Assembly: GCF_016651435.1 (NCBI RefSeq)
Contig: NZ_JAEPRJ010000001.1
Location: 1,612,001 to 1,676,000, forward strand
Direction of reading: 5' to 3'
DNA length: 64,000 nucleotides
Source of the DNA: Catonella massiliensis
Lineage (GTDB): Bacteria > Bacillota > Clostridia > Lachnospirales > Lachnospiraceae
Numbering within the stretch: position 1 is the first letter of the stretch; each line of letters starts with the position of its first letter. A program made the translations under genes and the position numbers. Positions 8,633 to 18,771 of the stretch are shown here, piece by piece. The notes beneath the pieces are model-generated. The model did no database searches. It worked only from the letters and a program-made list of their open reading frames with translations, and was not told where the DNA came from.

Positions 8633-8818
8633 TTACTCTTCGTATGCACTAGGCATTATAACAGCGGCAATGATATAGCCTAGGATACCGCTGCCACCAA
8701 GCAGACAAAACATCACCCAAAGGAGTCTAACCACGTTTGGGTCTATATCGAAATACTCTGCAATTCCTGCACATACGCCAAGCAGCATCCTATTGTTACT
8801 TTTAGTAAGTCTCTTCAT
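8633..8818 (-). CDS. Small PspC-domain membrane protein
   Basis: A 61-residue protein that is essentially one PspC domain. The N-terminal KRLTKSNNRMLLGVCAGIAEYF contains the family signature of a short amphipathic helix plus GVCAGIAEY, and a hydrophobic segment (VRLLWVMFCLLGGSGILGYIIAAVIMP) follows. PspC proteins in Gram-positives take part in cell-envelope stress sensing, but stand-alone short versions are common and uncharacterised. It precedes ychF by 24 bases with a GAGGCG ribosome site. No other Psp gene is present in the window, so no specific role is assigned. Confidence 0.85.
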   Translation of the reverse strand: MKRLTKSNNRMLLGVCAGIAEYFDIDPNVVRLLWVMFCLLGGSGILGYIIAAVIMPSAYEE

Positions 8819-8896
8819 ATATATCGCCTCTTTTCTAAATTAGTACTACAATTGTAACATAACAGGCTTAGTTTTTCAATTACTACTAAAGCACCA

Positions 8897-9238
8897 TTAT
8901 TCCCAAGCTTTCCATATATCAGGCTGGTATCCAAGAGTAGAGAGCTTTCCGTTTCTTACCACAGGAGTTTTTATTACCTGTTGGTTTTCCAGTATTATGT
9001 GAAGCTTGTCATCATCCGTAGCATATTTTATCTTTGCAAGCGCATCCTTATCTTTTGCCGCAAGATTTAGCATAGAGTCAAATCCACCATTCTTCTCAGC
9101 TACAGAGGTGAATTCGCCTTTGCTCATCCCCTTTTCTTTCATATCCACAAACTGATATTTTATCCCTCTCTCCTTAAAGTATCTCTCTGCTTTCTTGGTG
9201 TCATTACATTTTTTAGTTCCAAAAATCTGTATATTCAT
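8897..9238 (-). CDS. ArsC/Spx-family thioredoxin-fold protein
   Basis: A 113-residue protein of the ArsC/Spx/YffB family. It has a beta-alpha-beta start with KKCNDTKKAERYF, a single Cys at the position of the ArsC catalytic Cys, and the ending IKTPVVRNGKLSTLGYQPDIWKAW, where the TPVV cis-Pro loop is typical. Spx proper has a CxxC and an RNA-polymerase-binding surface, and this protein has only one Cys in the loop, so it is more like the YffB/ArsC-like group. No arsenite efflux gene is near, so arsenate reduction should not be assumed. It has its own AAGGAGA ribosome site. Confidence 0.85.
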   Translation of the reverse strand: MNIQIFGTKKCNDTKKAERYFKERGIKYQFVDMKEKGMSKGEFTSVAEKNGGFDSMLNLAAKDKDALAKIKYATDDDKLHIILENQQVIKTPVVRNGKLSTLGYQPDIWKAWE

Positions 9239-9340
9239 AGTCTTTCTCCTTATTTTGGTTTTAAGTTTATCCTAACAAAGTATGAGGAAATTTACAAGTT
9301 AAGATGTAAATATTCTATAAATACTACAGTTGTTGAAATC

Positions 9341-9369
9341 TTGTATTAATGGGTAATAACGCTTATAAT
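9341..9369 (+). promoter_or_regulatory. Promoter of the PHP-domain gene
   Basis: TTGTAT (9341-9346), a 17-bp spacer and a perfect TATAAT (9364-9369), 36 bases before the start codon of the PHP gene. Confidence 0.65.
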
Positions 9370-9404
9370 TATATTAACATGTCCATAACAGCGGAAAGGA
9401 AAAT

Positions 9405-10289
9405 ATGAGAAATATAGATTTACACGTGCATTCTAATTATTCCGATGGTTCAGAAACCACCGAGGAACTAGTAAAGCTGGCTATAAAGGCAAACCTTGCC
9501 GCCTTTGCACTTACCGACCACGATACAACTGATGGCTACCGGTCCTTATCAGAGGCTGCAAGCAGGTATAATGCAGGGCTCCCAAAGGATGAACAGCTGG
9601 AAGTACTTCCCGGAGTTGAAATCTCAGCGGCATACAAGAATGGAGATATCCATATCTTAGGGCTTTTGGTTGAGCCTGACAATGACGAGTTTAACGCACT
9701 GCTTAAAGAAGCAGAAAAAGAGAGAATAGCCAGAAATATAAAAATGGTTGAGAACCTTAAAAATGCCGGTCTGCCTATATCTTATGATGAGATAGTTGCA
9801 GCCTCTCCTGATTCAATAATAACCAGAGCTCATTTTGGAAAATATCTTGTAGAAAAAGGAATAGTAAAGGATTATCCATCAGCTTTTGAGCTATACCTGG
9901 GGGACGATACGCCTTACTATGTGGCTAGGAAATTTACCACGCCAAAGGATGCTATAGAGGGCATAGTAAAGGCGGGTGGTGTGCCTGTCCTTGCCCACCC
10001 TATCATCTATAGGCTCCCTATCCCTGAGCTTGAGGCTCTTGTAGATACGCTTAAAGGCTATGGCCTAAGGGGAATTGAGACTATATATTCAAGCCACAGC
10101 AAGCAGGATGAGGACTATGTGAGGGGCCTTGCCAAAAGAAAAGGTCTCTTAATCACAGGGGGCTCTGACTTTCACGGGAAACCAAAGCCTGCTATAAGTA
10201 TGGGCGTTGGAAGGGGAAACCTAAGAATCCCTTATTCGATACTTGAGAATTTGAGAGAAGAACAAAAGAAGCTTTCTGTTCTAAGATAA
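9405..10289 (+). CDS. PHP-domain phosphoesterase (TrpH/RNase AM-like)
   Basis: A 294-residue polymerase-and-histidinol-phosphatase (PHP) domain protein. Metal-binding motifs appear in order: DLHVHSNYSDG (residues 5-15), ALTDHDTTDG (about 35-45), GVEISA (about 67), THIL-type HILGL, ITRAHFGKYL, VLAHP (about 199) and GGSDFHG near 255. This arrangement matches the TrpH/YciV family. Those enzymes hydrolyse nucleoside 3',5'-bisphosphates or trim short 5' RNA ends, with three metals in the active site. It is transcribed alone from a good promoter and ends at a convergent junction with folD. Family membership is certain; the exact substrate is inferred. Confidence 0.9.
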   Translation: MRNIDLHVHSNYSDGSETTEELVKLAIKANLAAFALTDHDTTDGYRSLSEAASRYNAGLPKDEQLEVLPGVEISAAYKNGDIHILGLLVEPDNDEFNALLKEAEKERIARNIKMVENLKNAGLPISYDEIVAASPDSIITRAHFGKYLVEKGIVKDYPSAFELYLGDDTPYYVARKFTTPKDAIEGIVKAGGVPVLAHPIIYRLPIPELEALVDTLKGYGLRGIETIYSSHSKQDEDYVRGLAKRKGLLITGGSDFHGKPKPAISMGVGRGNLRIPYSILENLREEQKKLSVLR

Positions 10290-10377
10290 TACTTATTCAG
10301 ACAAAGAAAACAAATGCATCAGATAGAATGTTGCTTACTTTTACGGATTTATTATTTTTAGCACCTGAATAATCTTT

Positions 10378-10472
10378 AAGTGGCTGCCACACAAGAACAT
10401 TCGGTATAACAAGCTGTTTACATATTTAAGCAGGCTAATCTACGCGGTTTTGTCCCTATGTGGCAGCCACTT
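10378..10472. repeat. Long-loop perfect inverted repeat between convergent genes
   Basis: A perfect 14-bp inverted repeat: AAGTGGCTGCCACA at 10378-10391 and TGTGGCAGCCACTT at 10459-10472, with a 67-bp loop. Each arm is itself nearly self-complementary (GTGGCTGCCAC). On the plus strand the right arm runs into a short TTTTATT, so it may serve as terminator for the PHP gene. The loop is much longer than usual. The remainder of 10290-10514 shows nothing else. Confidence 0.55.
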
Positions 10473-10514
10473 TTATTGTGTGTACATTCGTCAATTTACT
10501 ATCTTAATCCCGGC

Positions 10515-11369
10515 TCACACCTTTAACGCATTTTCATAGGCACAAAGCACCTGACTTGCAAGTACAGATGTCGTAACTGCTCCTACACCTCCCGGTACAG
10601 GAGTGCAGGCAGCTGCTATACCCTCTATGCTGTCTGTATCAACATCTCCACAGAGTTTTCCCTCTTCATCAAGGTTAATGCCTACATCTATGACTACAGC
10701 ACCGTTCGCTACATATTCCTTATTAATTAATCTTGCCTTACCACAAGAAGCAACAAGAATTTCAGCATTTTTACACGCTTCTTTTACATCCTTTGTGCGG
10801 CTGTGGCAGACGGTTACAGTAGCATCAAGTCCTATAAAAAGCAGTACAAGAGGTCTTCCTACCACATTGCTTCTACCTACTATAGTTACCTTTTTGCCGC
10901 CTATCTCTACCCCCGCATATTTAAGGATTTCAATGACTCCTGCCGCTGTACAAGGTGCAAAGCCGTTCTTATCTCCTATCATTATCTTGCCAAGACTGGT
11001 AGGACCAATTGCATCTACATCCTTTGCCTGATTGATGGTACGGATAAGCCTGTCCTCATCAAGATGCTTAGGAAGAGGCCTTAATACCAGGATTCCATCT
11101 ACCCCATCATCTTTGTTGATTTCATCAAACTTCTTATAAAAGGTTTCTATAGAAACATTTTCTTCAAACCACAGTTCTTCGTGGGCTATACCCACCATAT
11201 CCATCCGCTTTATAGCACCTCTTTGGTATGATAGGTCATCAGGCCTATCGCCTACTCTTACAATAACAAGCTTAGGCGCTCTCTTTCCCTGTTTTATGAG
11301 TTCATCTACTCTATCCTTCACTCTCTTGCTTATATGTCCTGCAACTTCCTTACCGCTTATTATATTCAA
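10515..11369 (-). CDS. folD: FolD: methylene-THF dehydrogenase / methenyl-THF cyclohydrolase
   Basis: A 284-residue bifunctional enzyme of one-carbon metabolism that interconverts 5,10-methylene-THF, methenyl-THF and 10-formyl-THF. The N-terminal substrate domain contains a YQRGAIKRMDMVGI segment where most FolDs have YxxxK, and the catalytic Lys appears to be the KR of this helix. The NADP domain has the family sequences VDAIGPTSLG, PCTAAGVIEIL, VTIVGRSNVVGRPL and the C-terminal CTPVPGGVGAVTTSVL. The start is TTG with an upstream AAAGGGAA; the only nearby ATG is out of frame. It is separated from guaB by a strong terminator, so it probably has its own promoter or depends on read-through. Confidence 0.95.
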   Translation of the reverse strand: MNIISGKEVAGHISKRVKDRVDELIKQGKRAPKLVIVRVGDRPDDLSYQRGAIKRMDMVGIAHEELWFEENVSIETFYKKFDEINKDDGVDGILVLRPLPKHLDEDRLIRTINQAKDVDAIGPTSLGKIMIGDKNGFAPCTAAGVIEILKYAGVEIGGKKVTIVGRSNVVGRPLVLLFIGLDATVTVCHSRTKDVKEACKNAEILVASCGKARLINKEYVANGAVVIDVGINLDEEGKLCGDVDTDSIEGIAAACTPVPGGVGAVTTSVLASQVLCAYENALKV

Positions 11370-11386
11370 GTCATTTCCCTTTCTCT

Positions 11387-11426
11387 AAAAAGTCCCACAG
11401 TGAAACCACAAATCTCACTGTGGGAC
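11387..11426 (-). terminator. Intrinsic terminator of guaB
   Basis: Perfect 12-bp stem GTCCCACAGTGA (11392-11403) with TCACTGTGGGAC (11415-11426), an 11-nt loop, and TTTTT on the minus strand at 11391-11387. It sits in the 69-bp guaB-folD gap. Confidence 0.92.
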
Positions 11427-11438
11427 AAATATAGTTAA

Positions 11439-12917
<1,479 letters not shown>

Positions 12918-12980
12918 TTAGACTGCTGTAATAGTAACTTTTAATACGTTTTTATACTTATAAAAAAAGTATTTCCACAC

Positions 12981-13009
12981 AGTATAATATCAGAAAAAAA
13001 TACTGTCAA
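12981..13009 (-). promoter_or_regulatory. Near-consensus promoter of guaB
   Basis: On the minus strand, a perfect TTGACA (13009-13004), a 17-bp spacer and TATACT (12986-12981). The leader is about 80 nt. No purine riboswitch sequence was recognised in it. Confidence 0.85.
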
Positions 13010-13044
13010 GAAGGAATAAAAATTATTTTTAAAAACTGAAGTGA

Positions 13045-14247
13045 TTAATTATTCTGGGTTAATGATAAGACCTTATTCTTAAGCTCTGCTTCTATTCTTG
13101 CCATCTCTACCTCAGCCGCAGCCCTCTTTTCCCTGCCTTCCTTCTGAATCTGCATAACTTCATCAAAGGTATTGATAAGGGTTTCATTGGTCTTTGTAAG
13201 CGTTTCTATATCTACAATTCCTCTCTCTGATTCCTTAGCAACATCTACAGAAGCCTGATGAAGCATCTCAGCATTCTTTGTGAGGAGCTGATTGGTCATA
13301 TCATTTACTTCCCTTTCAGCCTTTGCAGCCTGTCCCGCATGCTCTATGCCAAGTGCAAGCGCCATCTGTGTCTTCCATAGAGGTATGGTATTTACAAGAG
13401 TTGACTGTATCTTTTCACTCATTACTATGTCATTTTCCTGAACCAGTCTTATCTGTGGAGCCGTCTGCATGGCTACAGTTCTTGTAAGTTCAAGGTCATA
13501 GAGCTTTTTCTCAAATCTGGTACACTGAGCGTCAAGGTCTCTAACCGCCTGAGCATCCTCTGGTTTACCGCTTGCGGCAGCCTTTTCCTGCAGCTCTTTA
13601 AGCTCAGTATTTCTAACCTCATAAAGTCTCTTCTTACCTGCAATTATGTACATAGTAAGCTCTTTAAAATGTGTGAGATTTAACTCATACATCTGGTCAA
13701 GCATAGCAGTATCCTTCATAAGAGTAACCTGATGGCTCTCAAGAGCATCGGTAATCTTACCAATATTTACTTCTGCCTTGTCATACTTTGTCTTTAAGAC
13801 CTGAAGCTTGTTGGTCTGTTTCTTGAAGAAACCGAATATTCCCTTTTCATCATCTTCATTAAAGTTCTTAAGCTCAATAACAACATCCGAAAGAAGCTTT
13901 CCTACCTCTCCCATATCCTTGGTTTTAACGTTACCAATAGCTTTTTCTGAAAAATCAGCCATCTTCTTCTGGGCACCCGAACCATATTGAAGTACCACAT
14001 TTGAGTCCTTGATATTAATCTGCTTTGCAAAATCCTCAACCTGCTTCTTCTCAGCATCTGACAATATATTTTCATCTACACCTATTGGGTCGTTAGCATT
14101 GTCTACAACTAACTGGTTCTCAGCCTTTGCAGGTTCAAGAGTAAGGCTTGGTGCAGGAGCGGTTTCCTGCTCCAGTGTAAGTGTCGGTGCTGCCACATTT
14201 TTAGCATCGGCAGCAAGCTCAGGCATTACATTTTCATTTTCGTTCAT
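13045..14247 (-). CDS. telA: TelA-family protein (toxic anion resistance family)
   Basis: A 400-residue, mostly alpha-helical, charged protein without membrane segments. The first 60 residues are low-complexity and acidic. From about residue 70 the TelA domain begins (LSDAEKKQVEDFAKQINIKDSNVVLQYG), with FSEKAIGNVKTKDMGEVGKLL and the long coiled-coil core containing LDQMYELNLTHFKELTMYI, typical of the family. TelA was named from tellurite resistance plasmids but is chromosomal in many Firmicutes. The molecular role is unsettled; an envelope or phosphate-stress function has been proposed. It follows xpaC by 63 bases, and that pairing is conserved (compare xpaC-yaaN in Bacillus), so the two products probably act together. 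Confidence 0.93.
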   Translation of the reverse strand: MNENENVMPELAADAKNVAAPTLTLEQETAPAPSLTLEPAKAENQLVVDNANDPIGVDENILSDAEKKQVEDFAKQINIKDSNVVLQYGSGAQKKMADFSEKAIGNVKTKDMGEVGKLLSDVVIELKNFNEDDEKGIFGFFKKQTNKLQVLKTKYDKAEVNIGKITDALESHQVTLMKDTAMLDQMYELNLTHFKELTMYIIAGKKRLYEVRNTELKELQEKAAASGKPEDAQAVRDLDAQCTRFEKKLYDLELTRTVAMQTAPQIRLVQENDIVMSEKIQSTLVNTIPLWKTQMALALGIEHAGQAAKAEREVNDMTNQLLTKNAEMLHQASVDVAKESERGIVDIETLTKTNETLINTFDEVMQIQKEGREKRAAAEVEMARIEAELKNKVLSLTQNN

Positions 14248-14310
14248 AATCTTCTCCTTAATATGTAATATTATCTATATTTCACTATGGTACTACAAAT
14301 TATACTCAAT

Positions 14311-15651
14311 CTAGAGCTTTAATTCTATTCCTTTTTCAGCCTCATTTTCGTAAGCCTTAGGCACCGTCTGACTTTCCAGCTTGACCTCATCTGCCTCAGG
14401 CTTCGTCTGTGAAAAGCCCTCTGAAGCTGTGATATTAGCTGCATTAGCAAAATCGTTGCCCTTAAGTCCTTCTCTCTTTAGCATGGCATTAAGCACTGAC
14501 ACATCACTTGATATATCCCACGCAGTATCCTTATAGAGGTCATCAAGAAGCTTACTGAATGCATCGTTTAGGCTGTCGAGCACATTTTCAATCTCTTTTT
14601 TGGATTTATCGATATTTTCCACCTTTACAGGCTGTTCGTCCATTTCAGCATAGGCTGTAAGCAGCTTTATTGTCATAGGAAGATAATACTTCATAAGCTG
14701 TTTTATATCATCTACACTGCTTGGGTGCTCCTCAACCCTGCTTAGTATCCTGCCTGTAATATCCTCTATCTTGAATATCTTATTTGATACTTCCACTCCC
14801 GGGATTCTGTCATTTAAGTGGCTAATCTGAGTGAGATACTTCTTGCCCTGTTCAAGAGTTTCCTTTACCTCTGCACTGATATTTTGCTCATTTGCAGGCT
14901 TATTGGCACTTAATTCCCTGTCTATTTTAAGTCTCTCTTCATAGTCAAGCTGAGTTTTCTGGTAGAGTGCATAGGTTTCATTGGTGGATATGAAGGTAGT
15001 TTCACTCTTATCTATATGACCTTCCTTAAACCATCCGTTTCTAATCATCTTCCTAAGGCGCTTCAATGTCTTATCCTTTGATTCGCCCGTTTCCTGCATA
15101 AGGTCCTCTATCTTGGCATAGGATTTGTTGTCAGATAGATTAAGTATCTTTTGATAATTCTTAAATACCAGGCGGTCTTTAAGGGTATTTACACCCGTCA
15201 TAAGCCATAACCAGGACAGGGCCAGCAAGCCTCCACACACCACGGTTCCCATAGGTGTGCCTTCAAATGCTGCTCCTAAGGTTGCTATCGCTGTTCCAAA
15301 GGTTGCAATACCTCCAAATATAGAGTTTGCCATACCTTTACCAAAGAGCTGATTGTCTGATACGTATAGCTTTGTATTGGAAGGAACTATAGCATTTTTA
15401 TTGGTAGGACGGCTGATTCTGTCCTGATAATTCTTGTCCACCTCAACGGTATTGCCACCCAGGTTTACCTTTACCGTCTTATTCCTTGCTTCTCTTAGTC
15501 CTCTGCTTAAGGCATCTTCAAATGTATGTGAAGCATCCCTTATAATATTGTTAATATCTCTTCCGAGTGAATTATAGTTACCTGAATCAATGGCTTTTTG
15601 AATAACATCATTGATTCCACCTCCAAATTCATCCCATTTATTGCTGCTCAT
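14311..15651 (-). CDS. XpaC-like membrane protein, partner of TelA
   Basis: A 446-residue protein. The N-terminal region (1-100) is soluble and similar to the start of XpaC-type proteins. A hydrophobic pair of helices follows (about 115-165, IFGGIATFGTAIATLG and VCGGLLALSWLWLMTGV), then a long cytoplasmic helical domain with an embedded winged-helix-like stretch (YAKIEDLMQETGESKDKTLKRLRKM, about 185-215). Bacillus XpaC was first linked to hydrolysis of 5-bromo-4-chloroindolyl phosphate, but an enzymatic role is unproven. It is transcribed with telA from a strong promoter at 15808-15836 with a 150-nt leader containing a GAATAA palindrome. The family call is by recall and gene pairing. Confidence 0.8.
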   Translation of the reverse strand: MSSNKWDEFGGGINDVIQKAIDSGNYNSLGRDINNIIRDASHTFEDALSRGLREARNKTVKVNLGGNTVEVDKNYQDRISRPTNKNAIVPSNTKLYVSDNQLFGKGMANSIFGGIATFGTAIATLGAAFEGTPMGTVVCGGLLALSWLWLMTGVNTLKDRLVFKNYQKILNLSDNKSYAKIEDLMQETGESKDKTLKRLRKMIRNGWFKEGHIDKSETTFISTNETYALYQKTQLDYEERLKIDRELSANKPANEQNISAEVKETLEQGKKYLTQISHLNDRIPGVEVSNKIFKIEDITGRILSRVEEHPSSVDDIKQLMKYYLPMTIKLLTAYAEMDEQPVKVENIDKSKKEIENVLDSLNDAFSKLLDDLYKDTAWDISSDVSVLNAMLKREGLKGNDFANAANITASEGFSQTKPEADEVKLESQTVPKAYENEAEKGIELKL

Positions 15652-15728
15652 AATCTTCTCCTAATAATGTAATCTACAAACTTACCTCAATTATCCGTGA
15701 AACACCTTGTAAAAGAGTCATATATTAT

Positions 15729-15746
15729 GAATAATCCGGGTTATTC
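15729..15746. promoter_or_regulatory. Palindrome in the xpaC leader, candidate operator
   Basis: GAATAATCCGGGTTATTC is an 18-bp near-perfect palindrome (arms GAATAA/TTATTC). Extra half-sites GAATAA occur at 15753-15758 (inverted) and 15791-15797. They lie just downstream of the predicted xpaC start and about 80-100 bp upstream of the ECF gene promoter. This could be a binding site of an unidentified regulator of xpaC-telA. Confidence 0.4.
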
Positions 15747-15807
15747 GTATTATTATTCTAAATGCTCTTCTCATCTGGAATTTTGTATATGAATAATCTC
15801 TCATAAC

Positions 15808-15836
15808 ATTATAAATATTTTTTACCTTTACTTCAA
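15808..15836 (-). promoter_or_regulatory. Promoter of xpaC-telA
   Basis: On the minus strand, TTGAAG (15836-15831), a 17-bp spacer and a perfect TATAAT (15813-15808). Confidence 0.7.
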
Positions 15837-15855
15837 GGGCTTTTTATGCTATTCT
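15827..15855 (+). promoter_or_regulatory. Possible promoter of the ECF S-component gene
   Basis: TTTACT (15827-15832), a 17-bp spacer and TATTCT (15850-15855). It overlaps the divergent xpaC promoter, so the two may interfere. The roughly 55-nt leader has a small TCCCT...AGGGA fold near the ribosome site; no known riboswitch was recognised. Confidence 0.45.
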
Positions 15856-15918
15856 TCATATTGCGATGTATCCCTATGGGCTAAGCCTAAATTAGAGGGA
15901 ATATCAGCAGGAGGAAAA

Positions 15919-16512
15919 ATGAATAGATTAAGCACTAAAACCGCACAATTGGTCGGTATGGGCATACTTACTGCCCTCGTTATAGTTTTGCAAACCTTTG
16001 CAAGCGGATTTAAAATTGGAACCTTTTCACCACCACTATCTCTAATCCCCATTATTATGGGTGCGGTGCTCTTTGGTGAACTAGCGGGGGCAATACTTGG
16101 AATTGTATTCGGAGTTGTAGTATTATTTGCAGTTATCTCCGGTGCAGAGCCTTTCAGTACTCTTATGCTGCAGTACAACCCGGCTTTTACTGTAGTTATC
16201 TGCATATTCAAAGGCTTATTGGCAGGATATGTTTCCGGAATTGTATACAAACTGCTAAAGGGTGTAAACAACGTATTTGCTACGATAGCTGCCTCTGCGG
16301 CTGCACCTGTTGTAAATACAGGTATATTCTCTGTGGGAATGCTTACCGTGTTTTACCCTCTTCTTGCACAGACTGCAAGTACGGCAGGGGCTGAAAATGT
16401 TATATTGTTTTACTTCACTATATTTATAGGAGTTGGCTTCATTTTTAATTTGGCATTTATTGCCATACTGGTACCCGGACTTCTTAGAATAATAAAGATA
16501 GTTAGAAAATAA
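15919..16512 (+). CDS. ECF transporter S component, substrate unknown
   Basis: A 197-residue, roughly six-TM substrate-binding (S) subunit of an energy-coupling-factor importer. The first helix TAQLVGMGILTALVIVLQTF carries the small-residue pattern through which S components contact the EcfT subunit. GTFSPPLSLIPIIMGAVLFGELAGAILG and QYNPAFTVVICIFKGLLAGYVSG are family-typical. S components bind vitamins or metals and share an EcfAA'T module encoded elsewhere; none is in this window, so it belongs to the group II (shared module) type. The substrate cannot be told from the sequence or neighbours. An AGGAGG ribosome site and a terminator frame a single-gene unit. Confidence 0.88.
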   Translation: MNRLSTKTAQLVGMGILTALVIVLQTFASGFKIGTFSPPLSLIPIIMGAVLFGELAGAILGIVFGVVVLFAVISGAEPFSTLMLQYNPAFTVVICIFKGLLAGYVSGIVYKLLKGVNNVFATIAASAAAPVVNTGIFSVGMLTVFYPLLAQTASTAGAENVILFYFTIFIGVGFIFNLAFIAILVPGLLRIIKIVRK

Positions 16513-16518
16513 AAAATA

Positions 16519-16557
16519 AGGCTGTTGCAATCAGGTAAACTGCAATAGCCTTTGTTT
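16519..16557 (+). terminator. Intrinsic terminator of the ECF S-component gene
   Basis: Stem AGGCTGTTGCA (16519-16529) with TGCAATAGCCT (16541-16551), 11 pairs including one G-T, an 11-nt loop and TTTGTTTTAT. Confidence 0.9.
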
Positions 16558-16596
16558 TATGCCTACTAACAAATGTCCTACAGGACACCACAAGTT

Positions 16597-16947
16597 TTAT
16601 TTTTTCTCGCCACTTTCTGTGTTAGACTGACCTGGTTTCTCTACCTCAACAATAGCTGTCTTCTTCATAGGGATACGGCAGTTCTTGTTGCTTCCAAACT
16701 CTACTACAACTATTTCCTCCATGATATCAATGATAACACCGTAAAATCCGCCCGTAGTAAGCACTGAATCTCCAAGCTCAAGACTAGACATAAGCTCCTG
16801 CATCCTCTGCCTTTCCTTCTTCTGTGGCTTGATGCTCATAAAGTACATCATACCACCTACTACCACTACCCAGATAACAATCATAGGAAGCAGTGATGCA
16901 AGTGACTCTCCTCCTGTTGCCGCTCCTGCTGATAAAACTCCAATCAT
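16597..16947 (-). CDS. yajC: Preprotein translocase subunit YajC
   Basis: A 116-residue protein with one N-terminal TM segment (LLPMIVIWVVVVGGMMYFM, about 19-37), then the conserved KPQKKERQRMQELMSSLELGDSVLTTGGFYGVIIDI, and a basic/acidic tail. YajC associates with SecDF and is a peripheral factor of Sec-dependent export. It lies downstream of tgt on the same strand, the usual tgt-yajC order; secD is not found next to it. An AGGAGG ribosome site precedes the ATG. Confidence 0.95.
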   Translation of the reverse strand: MIGVLSAGAATGGESLASLLPMIVIWVVVVGGMMYFMSIKPQKKERQRMQELMSSLELGDSVLTTGGFYGVIIDIMEEIVVVEFGSNKNCRIPMKKTAIVEVEKPGQSNTESGEKK

Positions 16948-17025
16948 TTTTTTCTTCCTCCTAAACTTTATTAAATATTTTACTACATTATAGTGTGTGT
17001 GTCAAAAAAATATCAACACTAGGAC

Positions 17026-18198
<1,173 letters not shown>

Positions 18199-18277
18199 TT
18201 ATTATAATATGCCCACAGAGTTATTTCAATAGAAAATTATAACATCTTGATGGTATTGGCAACTCCTAATGAGTGCC

Positions 18278-18306
18278 TTGCCAATATGCATTTTTTATGC
18301 TACACT
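18278..18306 (+). promoter_or_regulatory. Promoter of rnpB
   Basis: TTGCCA (18278-18283), a 17-bp spacer and TACACT (18301-18306). The RNA is predicted to start at about 18313, exactly where the P1 helix begins. A TTGGCA/TGCCAA inverted repeat (18255-18285) overlaps the -35 box. Confidence 0.75.
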
Positions 18307-18312
18307 AAGCCC

Positions 18313-18652
18313 TTGAGAAACACAGATGGTCGCGCCTGCCTTATGGCAGGTGAGGAAAGTCCGGGCTTCACAGGGCAGGGTGCCAGATAACGTCTGGTGG
18401 AGGTGACTCCAAGGATAGTGCAACAGAAAATAACCGTCTGACCTAGTCAGATAAGGGTGAAAAGGCGTGTGTAAGAGACCACCGCTCTTTCGGTAACGAA
18501 GGAGGCCGTGTAAACCCCATCCGAAGAAAGACCAAATATAAAGCTATACGGCTGCCCGTCGTGCTTTTAGGTGGGTCGATAGAGATTGTCGGTGACGGCA
18601 ATTCGAGATAGATGATCATCAGATACATAACCCGGCTTATAGTGTTTCTCTA
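18313..18652 (+). ncRNA. rnpB: RNase P RNA
   Basis: This is the catalytic RNA that removes 5' leaders from pre-tRNAs. Recognisable conserved parts are the P4-proximal GAGGAAAGTCCGGGCTTC (about 18351-18368), CAGGGCAGGGTGCC, the AGTGCAACAGAAA region (about 18417-18429), and the 3' segment GATAGATGATCATC...ACCCGGCTTATAG. The terminal P1 helix pairs GAGAAACAC (18315-18323) with GTGTTTCTC (18642-18650), which fixes both ends. The length of about 340 nt fits bacterial RNase P RNA. A class (A or B) was not assigned without folding. Confidence 0.95.
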
Positions 18653-18666
18653 TTTTAAGAAACAAT

Positions 18667-18748
18667 AAAAAAGAAGTACGATTCCTAATCAACCGCATTA
18701 GTTTTTTCAAAGAAAACTAAGCACATCAGGAAATAGTACTTCTTTTTT
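18667..18748. terminator. Bidirectional terminator, 82-nt interrupted hairpin
   Basis: Outer arms of 13 bp (18667-18679 with 18736-18748, A6GAAGTAC and its complement), middle TTCCT/AGGAA (18682-18686/18728-18732) and tip TTAGTTTT/AAAACTAA (18698-18705/18713-18720). T-tracts occur on both strands, so it can end rnpB from the left and the nucleoside-kinase operon from the right. Confidence 0.85.
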
Positions 18749-18771
18749 GTATATTTTAATTCTTGACTGTA

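Noticed and set aside
15856..15918. Small riboswitch before the ECF S-component gene
   Set aside because: A TCCCT/AGGGA and CTAA/TTAG fold exists near the ribosome site, but stems are short and no known consensus such as preQ1 or THF fits.
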